DNA of 64,000 nt from positions 62,001 through 126,000 of the forward strand of contig CAWJLS010000011.1 of NCBI GenBank assembly GCA_963843755.1, in the 5' to 3' direction. This document shows positions 34,026 through 42,603 of the stretch, one piece after another (position 1 is the first letter of the stretch; each line of letters opens with the position of its first letter). Below the pieces are notes generated by a model. That model saw only the letters and a program-made list of their open reading frames with translations. It was not told the origin of the DNA and did not search any database. The position numbers were made by a program, and so were the translations under genes. This DNA is from CAWJLS01 sp963843755 (lineage in GTDB: Bacteria; Acidobacteriota; Thermoanaerobaculia; Multivoradales; DATKCC01).

Positions 34026-34079
34026 GGGATTCCATTCCATCGTCGTGACGTGCGTCACGCGCTGCGGCAGCCGGTGGCT

Positions 34080-35465
34080 TCAGCGCGCGGCCAGTCGATC
34101 CAAGAACAGGGCGATCGTTCGGATCCCCCCGTAGAAGTTGTCGATCTTGAACTTCTCGTTCGGCGAGTGCAGACCGTCGTCCGGCAGGCCGAAGCCGAGC
34201 ATCAGCACCGGCACGCCGAGGACCTCGTCGAAGGCGGAGACGATCGGGATCGACCCACCCTCGCGGACGAACACCGGCGCCGCACCCCAGCCCTCGGTCA
34301 GCGCCTCCTTGGCGGCCTCGACCGCCGGGCCCTCGGTTTCGAGCAGGGTCGGCTGGGCGCCGTGGAGGTCCTGGACTTCCACCTTCACCCCCCGGGGGGC
34401 CACCTGCTGGACGTAGGCGGTGAACTTCGCGGCGATGTCGGCCGGGTCCTGGTCCGGCACCAGGCGCATGGAGATCTTGGCGCCGCCCCAGGAGGCGATC
34501 ACCGTCTTGGCCCCCTTGCCCTGGTAGCCGCCGTAGAGACCGTTGACGTCGCAGGTCGGCCGCGCCCAGGCCCGCTCGCGGGTGGTGTAGCCCTCCTCGC
34601 CGAAGGTCTCGGTGACGCCGACCGAGGCGGCATACTCCTCCTCGGAGAACGGCAGCTCCGCGAACTGCTTGCGCTCCCAGTCCTCGATCGGCCGGACCGC
34701 GTCGTAGAAGCCGGGGATCAGCACCTTGCCGGTGTCGGCGTCCCAGAGGCGGTTGATGATCGTGCCGATGGCGTTGAGCGGGTTGGTGACGCTGCCGCCG
34801 AAGGTGCCGGAGTGCAGGTCCATCGCCGGCCCGGTGACCTTGATCTCCATGTAGGCCAGGCCCTTGAGGCCGTAGATCAGCGCCGGCTGGCCCTCCTCGT
34901 GGAGCGAGGTGTCGGAGATCACCACGCAGTCGGCCGCCAGCCGCTGGCCGGCGTCCTCGCGGACGAAGCGTTCGATGGCCTCGCCGCCGGACTCCTCCTC
35001 GCCTTCGACGACGAACTTGACGTTCACCGGCAGCGCGCCGCGCTCGGCGAGCATGGCCGCGACCGCCTTGACGTGGGTGTAGCACTGCCCCTTGTCGTCG
35101 GTCGCGCCGCGGGCGACCAGGAAGCCGTTCTCCTCGGCCGGCTCGAACGGCGGGTTGCGCCACTCCTCGAGCGGGTCCGGCGGCTGGACGTCGTAGTGGC
35201 CGTAGAACAGCACCGTCGGTGCGTCGGTGCCGGCACCGGTCCATTCGCCGTAGACCAGCGGGTAGCCGCCGGCGTCGATCTGCTCGGTGGTGAGCCCGGC
35301 CTCCTTCATGCGCTCTTCGAGGAAGGATGCCGCCGCGAGGACGTGCTCTTCGTAGTCCGGGTCGGTCGAGATCGAGGGGATGCGCAGGAAGTCCTTCAGC
35401 TCCTCGAGGTACTCGGTCTTGTGTCGGTCGATCCGGTCGAGCACGTCCTGGGTGGTCTGGCTCAT
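34080..35465 (-). CDS. M20 family dipeptidase
   Basis: A 461-residue metallopeptidase starting at ATG 35465 with a GAAGGGAA site upstream. Zinc ligands and catalytic residues are in VLFYGHYDVQPPDP (His), ARGATDDKGQ (bridging Asp), VEGEEESGG (general base Glu and ligand Glu), VVISDTS (Asp) and a final LHSPNEKF (His). The lid domain includes GPAMDLHSGTFGGSVTNP. It resembles cytosolic dipeptidases of the CNDP type. The next gene (CYTH) starts 54 bp downstream. Confidence 0.93.
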   Translation of the reverse strand: MSQTTQDVLDRIDRHKTEYLEELKDFLRIPSISTDPDYEEHVLAAASFLEERMKEAGLTTEQIDAGGYPLVYGEWTGAGTDAPTVLFYGHYDVQPPDPLEEWRNPPFEPAEENGFLVARGATDDKGQCYTHVKAVAAMLAERGALPVNVKFVVEGEEESGGEAIERFVREDAGQRLAADCVVISDTSLHEEGQPALIYGLKGLAYMEIKVTGPAMDLHSGTFGGSVTNPLNAIGTIINRLWDADTGKVLIPGFYDAVRPIEDWERKQFAELPFSEEEYAASVGVTETFGEEGYTTRERAWARPTCDVNGLYGGYQGKGAKTVIASWGGAKISMRLVPDQDPADIAAKFTAYVQQVAPRGVKVEVQDLHGAQPTLLETEGPAVEAAKEALTEGWGAAPVFVREGGSIPIVSAFDEVLGVPVLMLGFGLPDDGLHSPNEKFKIDNFYGGIRTIALFLDRLAAR

Positions 35466-35577
35466 GATGAGGTTCCCTTCGTCGTTCGGGGTCGGCGTCG
35501 TGGGCCGCGGGCAACGATCGCCGAAGAGGGGCGGCGACCGCCGGAGCACTGAAGCATAGCCGGCTTTCGTGTTCGCC

Positions 35578-36228
35578 TCAACGCGGGCCGTCCGGCGGCG
35601 GCCCGCCGGGCTTCTGGGGCTCGCTCGGCCTGCTCGGCGGTTCAGGGCCGGGCGGCCGGGTCACCAACCGGTAGAGGTTGACACCGTTCACCAGCATGTG
35701 GGCGACCATCGGTGCGAGAAGCGTGCCCAGGTGGACGACGAGCAGGCCGAACGAGATGCCGGCGACGGCGGCGAACACGGTCCAGAGCTGGAACGGCTTG
35801 CCCGGCCCGGTGTGGAGGAGGGCGAAGAGGATCGTCGCGACCCAGAGACCCCACTGCCCCTGGACCGCGCCGCGAAAGAAGAGCTCCTCGGCGAAGCCGG
35901 AGAGGACGGCCAGGCCGAGGGCGTCGGACGGCTCGAGGCCGTGGAGCAGGTCGGCGATCGCCCGTTCCAGCTCGCGCGCCCGCGGCAGCCAGCGGCGTCC
36001 GGCCTCCCAGAGCAGGAGCAGCCCGACGCCGACTCCGACTCCCCAGGCGAGATCGCGAACCCAGGTCGACGGGTCGACGAACCGCTCGAACCGCAGCCCG
36101 CCCCGGCCGTGCGGACCCTTGTCGGAGAGGCCCATCCAGACCGCCCCGGCGACGGCGAGCACCAGGTAGATCGCCCAGGCGACCCGGTACAGCCGGGAGC
36201 CGGACGGTCGATGGTCTTCGGGTGCCAC
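35578..36228 (-). CDS. CPBP family intramembrane metalloprotease
   Basis: A 216-residue membrane protein starting at GTG 36228. The CPBP (Abi/CAAX protease-like) motifs are FAEELFFRGAVQGQ (motif 1, EExxxR), ILFALLHTGPG (motif 2, FxxxH) and LAPMVAHMLVNGVNLY (motif 3, HxxxN). Several hydrophobic helices flank them. The substrate is unknown. It ends in a Pro-rich tail (PPSRPSEPQKPGGPPP) and lies 112 bp upstream of the dipeptidase. Confidence 0.87.
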   Translation of the reverse strand: MAPEDHRPSGSRLYRVAWAIYLVLAVAGAVWMGLSDKGPHGRGGLRFERFVDPSTWVRDLAWGVGVGVGLLLLWEAGRRWLPRARELERAIADLLHGLEPSDALGLAVLSGFAEELFFRGAVQGQWGLWVATILFALLHTGPGKPFQLWTVFAAVAGISFGLLVVHLGTLLAPMVAHMLVNGVNLYRLVTRPPGPEPPSRPSEPQKPGGPPPDGPR

Positions 36229-36264
36229 GGCTCGATACTCCGGTCAAGCGCGCTGGGAGGGGGC

Positions 36265-36326
36265 GTCCCTTTCCCCCCGCCCAGGCCGACGCACGTCGGC
36301 CGTTCTGGTCAGACAGGGAAAGGGAC
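36265..36326. terminator. Nested hairpins between transaldolase and CPBP genes
   Basis: An outer perfect 11-bp inverted repeat, GTCCCTTTCCC (36265-36275) and GGGAAAGGGAC (36316-36326), encloses an inner perfect 8-bp hairpin, GGCCGACG-CA-CGTCGGCC (36284-36301). It lies downstream of the transaldolase gene on the minus strand and probably ends its transcript or acts as a REP-like element. Nothing else is seen in the 206-bp spacer except the repeat at 36336. Confidence 0.5.
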
Positions 36327-36335
36327 CCGGGGATT

Positions 36336-36370
36336 GGGGGGAGATCCAGTGGATCATCAAGGTCGATCGA
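36336..36370. repeat. Short dispersed repeat, copy 1
   Basis: A G-run followed by ATCCAGTGGATCATCAAGG and CGATCG matches 45465-45496 at 22 of 26 positions after the G-run, with a 2-base insertion here. The centre is a small GATCC-agt-GGATC hairpin. On the minus strand it reads as a hairpin followed by a C-run, downstream of the transaldolase gene. Confidence 0.45.
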
Positions 36371-36434
36371 TGCGGCGAGGCCGCGGATCGAGGAAGGTCG
36401 GCTCGTCGGTCGCGAGCCTGTTCGCCGTGACCCC

Positions 36435-37091
36435 CTAGTCGTCGAACGTCTTCCCCGTCTTCTTCCAGTCTGACAGGAACCGCTCCAGCCCGACGTCGGT
36501 GAGCGGGTGGTGGTAGAGCTTCTGGAGGGTCGAGAACGGGATGGTCGCCACGTCGGCGCCGAGCAGCGCGGCCTGGACCACGTGCAGGGGGTGGCGGACG
36601 GAAGCGACCAGCACCTCGGTCTCGAACTGGTAGTTGCCGTAGATGGCGACGATCTGCTCGATGATCTCCATGCCGGAGCCGCCGACGTCGTCGACCCGGC
36701 CGACGAACGGCGAGATGTACGCCGCGCCCGCCTTGGCGGCCAGCAGCGCCTGGGCCGCGGAGAAGCAGAGCGTGACGTTCGCGCGGATGTCCTCCTCGGC
36801 GAGGTCGCGCACGGCGCGCAGGCCGGGCGGTGTGAGCGGGATCTTGACCACCACGTTCTCGGCCAGGGCGGCCAGACGGCGCCCCTGCTCCATCATGCCG
36901 TCGTAGTCGGTCGCCAGCACCTCGCCCGAGACCGGGCCGGGGACCATTTCCGCGATCGCCCGGACCGTCGGCAGGTACGGTTTCCCCTGTTTGGCGATCA
37001 GGCTCGGATTGGTGGTGACGCCGTCGACCATCCCCAGCTCGAGGCCGCGCGCGATCTCGTCGACGTCGGCTGTGTCCAGAAAGAATTTCAT
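36435..37091 (-). CDS. tal: Transaldolase / fructose-6-phosphate aldolase family (small type)
   Basis: A 218-residue enzyme with a GAGGAG site before the ATG. It starts MKFFLDTADVDEIA and has MVDGVTTNPSLIAKQG and the Schiff-base Lys in ENVVVKIPLTP. ANVTLCFSAAQALLAAKAGAAYISPFVGRVDD follows, with ASVRHPLHVVQAALLGADVATIPF nearer the C-terminus. The length and motifs fit the MipB/TalC group, which exchanges dihydroxyacetone units in the pentose phosphate pathway. It lies 98 bp downstream of gyrA on the same strand. Confidence 0.93.
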   Translation of the reverse strand: MKFFLDTADVDEIARGLELGMVDGVTTNPSLIAKQGKPYLPTVRAIAEMVPGPVSGEVLATDYDGMMEQGRRLAALAENVVVKIPLTPPGLRAVRDLAEEDIRANVTLCFSAAQALLAAKAGAAYISPFVGRVDDVGGSGMEIIEQIVAIYGNYQFETEVLVASVRHPLHVVQAALLGADVATIPFSTLQKLYHHPLTDVGLERFLSDWKKTGKTFDD

Positions 37092-37189
37092 CGCTGCTCC
37101 TCGTTCAGAGTCGGTTGCAGAGTCGGCACAGGATCGGGAGTGGCCGCCACGGTGCGGCCCATGGTGGCACGAGGCTCCGGTGGGCGGGC

Positions 37190-39763
37190 TCAGTGGACCA
37201 CCTCGTCGCTGTCGGGACCACCATCACTCTCTTGGGTCTCGCCGCTCTCGCCGGTCTCGCCGCTTCCGCTGTCGCCGCCGTCATTGCCGTCGTCCCCGTC
37301 CGGATCGAGACCTTCGTCGTCGTCCTCGGTGACCCGGGCCAGGGCGACGATCCGGTCCTCGCCTTCGAGATCCATGATCTTGACCCCTTGGGTGGCGCGG
37401 CCGATGGTGCGCACCCCTTCGACCGGGATGCGGATGATCTTGCCCTCGCGGGTGATCATGATCAAGCCGTCGCCCTCGTGGACCTGTTTGACCCCGACCA
37501 CGCCGCCGGTTTTGTCCGAGAGCTTGAGGTTGATGATGCCCATGCCGCCGCGGTTCTGGACCCGGTAGTCCTCGAGCGCCGAGCGCTTGCCGTAGCCGCG
37601 CTCCGACAGGGTGAAGATGTCGCCCTCGTCGGAGAGCACCTCCATCGCCACCACCCGGTCGTCGCCGCGGAGCGTGATCCCCTTGACCCCGCGCGTGGCC
37701 CGGCCCATGGCGCGGACGTCGTCCTCTTCGAAGCGGATCGACTGGCCCGCCTCGGTCGCCAGCAGGATGTGGCGGTCACCCTCGATGATCTTGACCGACA
37801 GCAGCCGGTCGTCCTCGTCGACGTTGATGCCGATGATGCCGCCGGCCCGCGGGTTCGAGTAGGCCGACAGCTCGGTCTTCTTGATCACGCCGCGCTCGGT
37901 GGCGAAGACCAGGAAGCGGTCGTCGGTGAACTCGCGCACCGGCACGGTGGTGGCGATGTTCTCGTCGGTTTCGAGCTGGAGCAGGTTGACGATCGCCTTG
38001 CCCTTGGCGGCCGGCCCGAGCTCCGGGATCTCGTGGACCTTGAGCCAGTGGATCTGGCCGCTGTCGGTGAACACCAGGATGTAGCTGTGGGCGGAGGCGA
38101 CGTAGAGGTGCTCGACCAGGTCCTCCTCGCGGGTGACCATGCCGGTGCGTCCCTTGCCGCCGCGCCGCTGGGCCCGGTAGAGGGCGAGCGGCGAGCGCTT
38201 GATGTAGCCGGTGCGGGTCACCGTGATCACCATGTCCTCGTCGGCGATCAGGTCCTCGATGGTGATCTCGTGGGTGTGGGGGATGATCTCCGTGCGCCGC
38301 TCGTCGCCGAAGGTCTCGTCCAGCGCGCGCAGCTCGCCGCGGATCTCCTCGAGCAGCAGCGCCTCGGAGCCGAGGATCGCCCGCAGCCGCTCGATCAGCT
38401 CCATCAGCCCCTTGTACTCCTCGACCACCTTCTCGCGCTCGATGCCGGTGAGCTTCTGGAGCCGCATGTCGAGGATCGCCTGGGCCTGGACCTCGGTGAA
38501 GGCGTAGTCCGCCACCAGGCGCTCGCGCGCCTCGGACGGACTCTGGCTCGCCCGGATGGTGGCGATGATCTCGTCCAGGATGTCGAGGGCCTTGAGGATG
38601 CCCTCCAAGATGTGGGCCCGCTCCTCGGCCTTGCGCAGGTCGAAGCGGGTCCTGCGGATGACCACCTGCTTCCTGTGGTTCAGGAAGTGGTCGAGCATCT
38701 CCCGCAGGTTCATCACCTTCGGCTGGCTGTCGACGATCGCCAGCAGGATGATGCCGAAGGTGGTCTGCATCTGGGTCATCTTGTAGAGCGAGTTGAGCAG
38801 GATCTCCGGCACCTCGCCCCGGCGCACCTCGAGCACGATGCGGATGCCGTCCCGGTCGGACTCGTCGCGCAGATCGGTCACCCCGTCGAGCTTCTTTTCG
38901 CGCACCAGGTCGGCGATCCGCTCGAGCAGCCGGGCCTTGTTCACCTGGTAGGGCAGCTCGGTGACGACGATCGCCTGCTTGTCGGTGCGCGGGTCGGTCT
39001 CGATCTCGGCCCGGGCGCGGACCTGGATGATGCCGCGGCCGGTGCTGTAGGCGGAGCGGATGCCGTCGAGGCCGTGGATGAAGCCGGCGGTCGGGAAGTC
39101 CGGCCCCGGGATCCTGTCCATCAGCTCTTCGAAGGTCGCCTCCGGCCGGTCGATCAGCAACTCGACGGCGGAGAGCACCTCGCGCAGGTTGTGGGGCGGG
39201 ATGTTCGTCGCCATGCCGACGGCGATGCCGGCCGCGCCGTTGACCAGCAGGTTGGGCAGACGCGACGGCAGCACGGACGGCTCGATCTCGGAGCCGTCGT
39301 AGTTGGCCACCCACCCGACGGTCTCCTTGTCGATGTCGTCGCGGATCATCTCCTCGGCGAGCTTGGTCAGCCGCACCTCGGTGTAACGCATGGCCGCCGG
39401 GTTGTCGCCGTCGATGGAGCCGAAGTTGCCCTGGCCGTCGACCAGGGGGTAGCGCATGGAGAAGTCCTGGGCCAGGCGCACCACCGTGTCGTAGATCGCG
39501 GCATCGCCGTGGGGATGGTACTTGCCCATGACGTCGCCGACGATACGGGCGGACTTCTTGTACGGCCGGTCGGAACGGTTGCCCGCCTCCCACATGCCGT
39601 AGAGCACCCGGCGGTGGACGGGCTTCAGACCGTCGCGGACGTCGGGGAGCGCCCGGCCGATGATCACGCTCATGGCGTAATCGATGTAGCTCGAGCGCAT
39701 CTCCTCCTCGATGTCGATCCCCGGAAGGATCGGCGCGGGAGGCATCTGGGTTTCGTCGGTCAT
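37190..39763 (-). CDS. gyrA: DNA gyrase subunit A
   Basis: An 857-residue subunit that cuts and rejoins DNA during supercoiling. The active Tyr is in GDNPAAMRYTEVRL. The quinolone region reads KYHPHGDAAIYDTVVRLAQ: it has Ala where Escherichia coli GyrA has Ser83 and keeps Asp at position 87. The C-terminal beta-pinwheel includes the GyrA-box-like AQRRGGKGRTGM, and the protein ends in an acidic, Ser/Gly-rich tail. It lies 109 bp downstream of gyrB in the order dnaN-recF-gyrB-gyrA. Confidence 0.98.
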   Translation of the reverse strand: MTDETQMPPAPILPGIDIEEEMRSSYIDYAMSVIIGRALPDVRDGLKPVHRRVLYGMWEAGNRSDRPYKKSARIVGDVMGKYHPHGDAAIYDTVVRLAQDFSMRYPLVDGQGNFGSIDGDNPAAMRYTEVRLTKLAEEMIRDDIDKETVGWVANYDGSEIEPSVLPSRLPNLLVNGAAGIAVGMATNIPPHNLREVLSAVELLIDRPEATFEELMDRIPGPDFPTAGFIHGLDGIRSAYSTGRGIIQVRARAEIETDPRTDKQAIVVTELPYQVNKARLLERIADLVREKKLDGVTDLRDESDRDGIRIVLEVRRGEVPEILLNSLYKMTQMQTTFGIILLAIVDSQPKVMNLREMLDHFLNHRKQVVIRRTRFDLRKAEERAHILEGILKALDILDEIIATIRASQSPSEARERLVADYAFTEVQAQAILDMRLQKLTGIEREKVVEEYKGLMELIERLRAILGSEALLLEEIRGELRALDETFGDERRTEIIPHTHEITIEDLIADEDMVITVTRTGYIKRSPLALYRAQRRGGKGRTGMVTREEDLVEHLYVASAHSYILVFTDSGQIHWLKVHEIPELGPAAKGKAIVNLLQLETDENIATTVPVREFTDDRFLVFATERGVIKKTELSAYSNPRAGGIIGINVDEDDRLLSVKIIEGDRHILLATEAGQSIRFEEDDVRAMGRATRGVKGITLRGDDRVVAMEVLSDEGDIFTLSERGYGKRSALEDYRVQNRGGMGIINLKLSDKTGGVVGVKQVHEGDGLIMITREGKIIRIPVEGVRTIGRATQGVKIMDLEGEDRIVALARVTEDDDEGLDPDGDDGNDGGDSGSGETGESGETQESDGGPDSDEVVH

Positions 39764-39872
39764 CTGAGATCGTCCGAGAAGTTCAAGTCGTCAAGTCGGG
39801 GGTCGAGACTGCTTGTCGGGGCACCGGGTTCCGGGCGCGGCCGGGACCCTCCGTCGCGAGCACCGCGGGCCC

Positions 39873-42407
39873 TCACACGTCGATGTTCGTCGCCATGAGG
39901 GCGTTGGCCTCGATGAACTCGCGGCGCGGCTCCACCTGGTCACCCATCAGGATGGAGAAGATCTCGTCGGCGGCGACGTCGTCCTCGATGGTCACCCGCA
40001 GCAGGCGGCGGCGCTCCGGGTCCATGGTGGTGTCCCAGAGCTGGCTCGGGTTCATCTCGCCGAGGCCCTTGTAGCGCTGGATCGAGAGCCCCTTCTTGGC
40101 GCCGTCGTAGAGCGCCTCGAGGGTTTCGTCGAGGGTCTCGTGGACGGCGAGATCCTCGCCGCGGGCGAGGGTGAAGCCGCCGGCACCGAGCGCGTCGAGC
40201 CCCGCCGGGTTGGCGGCCAACGCACGGTACTCGCCGGTCGCCAGAAGCTCCCAGTCGATCCGGACGTGGCGCGCCACCGCGTCCTGCTTGGCGACGAAGG
40301 CGAGCGCCGCGACGCCGTGCTCCGGATCTTCGACCACCTGGACGTCGAGGTACCCGGCCAGTTCGAGCTGGCCGGCGAGCGTGTCGAGCCGTGCCCGGTC
40401 GCCCAGGCTCTCCTTGTCGCGGACGCCGGCGTTGAGGGCGAGCTCCAGGGCGCGCTTCGGGTAGCCGCGGGAGGCCAGCCGGTCCAGGTTCGAGCGGAAC
40501 GCCTCCAGGCGTTCGACCAGCCGGGAGAGCTCCTCGCCGTGGACCTGGCGGCCGCCGCCGTTGGTACCGACGGTGAGCGTGTAGTTGTCCTGGATGCGGC
40601 CGAGCAGGTACTGCCGGTACTCCTTCTCGTCCTTGAGATAGGTCTCGCTCTTGCCGCGGGTGACCTTGAACAGCGGCGGCTGGGCGATGTAGAGGTAGCC
40701 GCGCTCGATGATCTCCTTCATCTGGCGGAAGAAGAAGGTCAGGATGAGCGTCCGGATGTGGGAGCCGTCGACATCCGCGTCGCACATGATGATCAGCTTG
40801 TGGTAGCGGAGCCGGGAGACGTCGAAGTCGTCCTTGCCGATGCCGGTGCCCAGGGCCGTGATCATGGTCTTGATCTCGTCCGAGGTCAGCATCTTGTCGA
40901 AGCGCGCCTTCTCGACGTTCAGGATCTTGCCCTTGAGCGGCAGCACCGCCTGGAACTTGCGGTCGCGCCCCTGCTTGGCGGAGCCGCCGGCGGAATCGCC
41001 CTCGACCAGGAACAGCTCCGCGCCCTCCGGGTTGCGCTCCGAGCAGTCGGCCAGCTTGCCGGGCAGGTTCGAGGCGTCGAGCGCGCCCTTGCGCCGGGTG
41101 AGATCCCGGGCCTTGCGCGCCGCCTCCCGGGCCCGCGCCGCCTCGACGCACTTCTCGACGATCCGGCGCGCGACCTTCGGGTTCTCTTCGAGGTACCAGC
41201 CGAGGCGCTCGCCGACGACCTGCTCGACCCACCCCTTGACCTCGGAGGAGACCAGCTTGTCCTTGGTCTGGCTGGAGAACTTCGGATCCTTGATCTTGAC
41301 CGAGACGACCGCGGTCAGCCCCTCGCGGATGTCGTCGCCGGAGAGGTTCTCCTTGAGGTTCTTCGCCATGCCCGACTCGGTGGCGTAGTTGTTGACCGTG
41401 CGGGTCAGCGCCGCCTTGAAGCCGGAGAGATGAGTGCCGCCGTCGCGGTTCTTGATCGTGTTGGTGAAGCAGTAGAGCGCTTCCTGGTAGCCCTCGTTCC
41501 ACTGCAGGGCGACCTCGACCGTCTCGCTGTCCTCGTCCCGGCTCTCTTCGAGGTGGATCGGCTCCGGATGGAGCGTGGTCTTGTTGCGGTTCAGGTGCTC
41601 GACGAAGCTGGCGATGCCGCCGGCGAACGCGAACTCGGCCTCCTTGCCGGTGCGCTCGTCGGTCAGGTGGATGCGCACGCCCTTGTTGAGGAACGAGAGC
41701 TCCCGCAGCCGCTGGGCCAGCGTTTCGTAATGGAAGTCGAGAATCGCGAAGATCTCGGAATCCGGCCAGAAGCGGAGCCGGGAGCCGGTGTCCCCGGTGT
41801 CGCCGACCGCTTCGATGGTGCTCTGCGGGATGCCGCGGTGGTAGGTCTGGCGCCAGATCTTGCCGTCGCGACGGATCTCGAGCGCCAGCGTCTCGGACAG
41901 GGCATTAACCACGGAGACGCCGACGCCGTGGAGGCCGCCGGAGACCTTGTAGGAGTTCTTGTCGAACTTCCCGCCCGAGTGGAGCTCGGTCATGATGACC
42001 TCGGCCGCCGAGCGCCCCTCGCTCTTGTGCCAGTCGACCGGGATGCCGCGGCCGTCGTCGATGACGGTGACCGAGTTGTCGCTGTGGATCACCACGTCGA
42101 CCTTCGACGCGAAGCCGGCCTGGGCCTCGTCGATGGCGTTGTCCACCAGCTCGAAGACCATGTGGTGGAGGCCCGAGGCGTCATCGGTGTCGCCGATGTA
42201 CATCCCGGGGCGCTTGCGCACCGCTTCGAGGCCTTTGAGGACCTTGATGTTCTCGGCGGTGTACGCCGAGCCGGGCCCGAGCAGCTCGGCCGGCTTGCCA
42301 TCGGCCTCGACCAGCTCTTCCGGCAGCGACTCGGCCGCGGTGGGAGCCGTCTCGGGGCCCGTCTCTGGAGCCTTCGGCTCAGACGTTTCCTGTCTCTTCT
42401 CGTCCAA
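39873..42407 (-). CDS. gyrB: DNA gyrase subunit B
   Basis: An 844-residue ATPase subunit beginning at TTG 42407, nine bases after AAGGAGAG. The GHKL ATPase motifs are ELVDNAIDEAQAG and VIDDGRGIPV, with GGLHGVGVSVVNALS. The Toprim domain has LFLVEGDSAGGSAKQGRDR and DADVDGSHIRTL. The extra domain of about 170 residues typical of Gram-negative-type GyrB is present between ILGRIQDNY and YKGLGEMNP. It ends in ALMATNIDV. The leader carries a promoter and a strong hairpin. Confidence 0.98.
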   Translation of the reverse strand: MDEKRQETSEPKAPETGPETAPTAAESLPEELVEADGKPAELLGPGSAYTAENIKVLKGLEAVRKRPGMYIGDTDDASGLHHMVFELVDNAIDEAQAGFASKVDVVIHSDNSVTVIDDGRGIPVDWHKSEGRSAAEVIMTELHSGGKFDKNSYKVSGGLHGVGVSVVNALSETLALEIRRDGKIWRQTYHRGIPQSTIEAVGDTGDTGSRLRFWPDSEIFAILDFHYETLAQRLRELSFLNKGVRIHLTDERTGKEAEFAFAGGIASFVEHLNRNKTTLHPEPIHLEESRDEDSETVEVALQWNEGYQEALYCFTNTIKNRDGGTHLSGFKAALTRTVNNYATESGMAKNLKENLSGDDIREGLTAVVSVKIKDPKFSSQTKDKLVSSEVKGWVEQVVGERLGWYLEENPKVARRIVEKCVEAARAREAARKARDLTRRKGALDASNLPGKLADCSERNPEGAELFLVEGDSAGGSAKQGRDRKFQAVLPLKGKILNVEKARFDKMLTSDEIKTMITALGTGIGKDDFDVSRLRYHKLIIMCDADVDGSHIRTLILTFFFRQMKEIIERGYLYIAQPPLFKVTRGKSETYLKDEKEYRQYLLGRIQDNYTLTVGTNGGGRQVHGEELSRLVERLEAFRSNLDRLASRGYPKRALELALNAGVRDKESLGDRARLDTLAGQLELAGYLDVQVVEDPEHGVAALAFVAKQDAVARHVRIDWELLATGEYRALAANPAGLDALGAGGFTLARGEDLAVHETLDETLEALYDGAKKGLSIQRYKGLGEMNPSQLWDTTMDPERRRLLRVTIEDDVAADEIFSILMGDQVEPRREFIEANALMATNIDV

Positions 42408-42440
42408 GGGACGTCTCTCCTTCGATCATCCGGTCACCCG

Positions 42441-42494
42441 CCCGGACAGAGCCGCAACGGCCGAGGGCCGGCACAGGAAGCCTCTCTGTCCGGG
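42441..42494 (-). promoter_or_regulatory. gyrB leader hairpin
   Basis: A perfect 11-bp inverted repeat, CCCGGACAGAG (42441-42451) and CTCTGTCCGGG (42484-42494), brackets a 32-nt loop that itself holds a GGCC-rich stem. It lies between the gyrB promoter and the start codon. It could be an attenuator or a supercoiling- or protein-responsive leader. Confidence 0.5.
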
Positions 42495-42548
42495 TGGATT
42501 GGGGCGCGCTCGGCCCGAACCTCAGCAGGGACCTGGCGCGATCAGGTC

Positions 42549-42557
42549 ACTATACCA
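42549..42557 (-). promoter_or_regulatory. Extended -10 promoter of gyrB
   Basis: On the minus strand TGGTATAGT gives an extended -10 element (TGn plus TATAGT), in a locally A+T-rich stretch following TTTCTTG. No good -35 is seen, which is normal for extended -10 promoters. Transcription would begin about 130 bp before the gyrB start. Confidence 0.55.
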
Positions 42558-42603
42558 CAAGAAACCGGTGAAACGAAGCGCTAGGTGTAACCGGATCAAT
42601 AGG

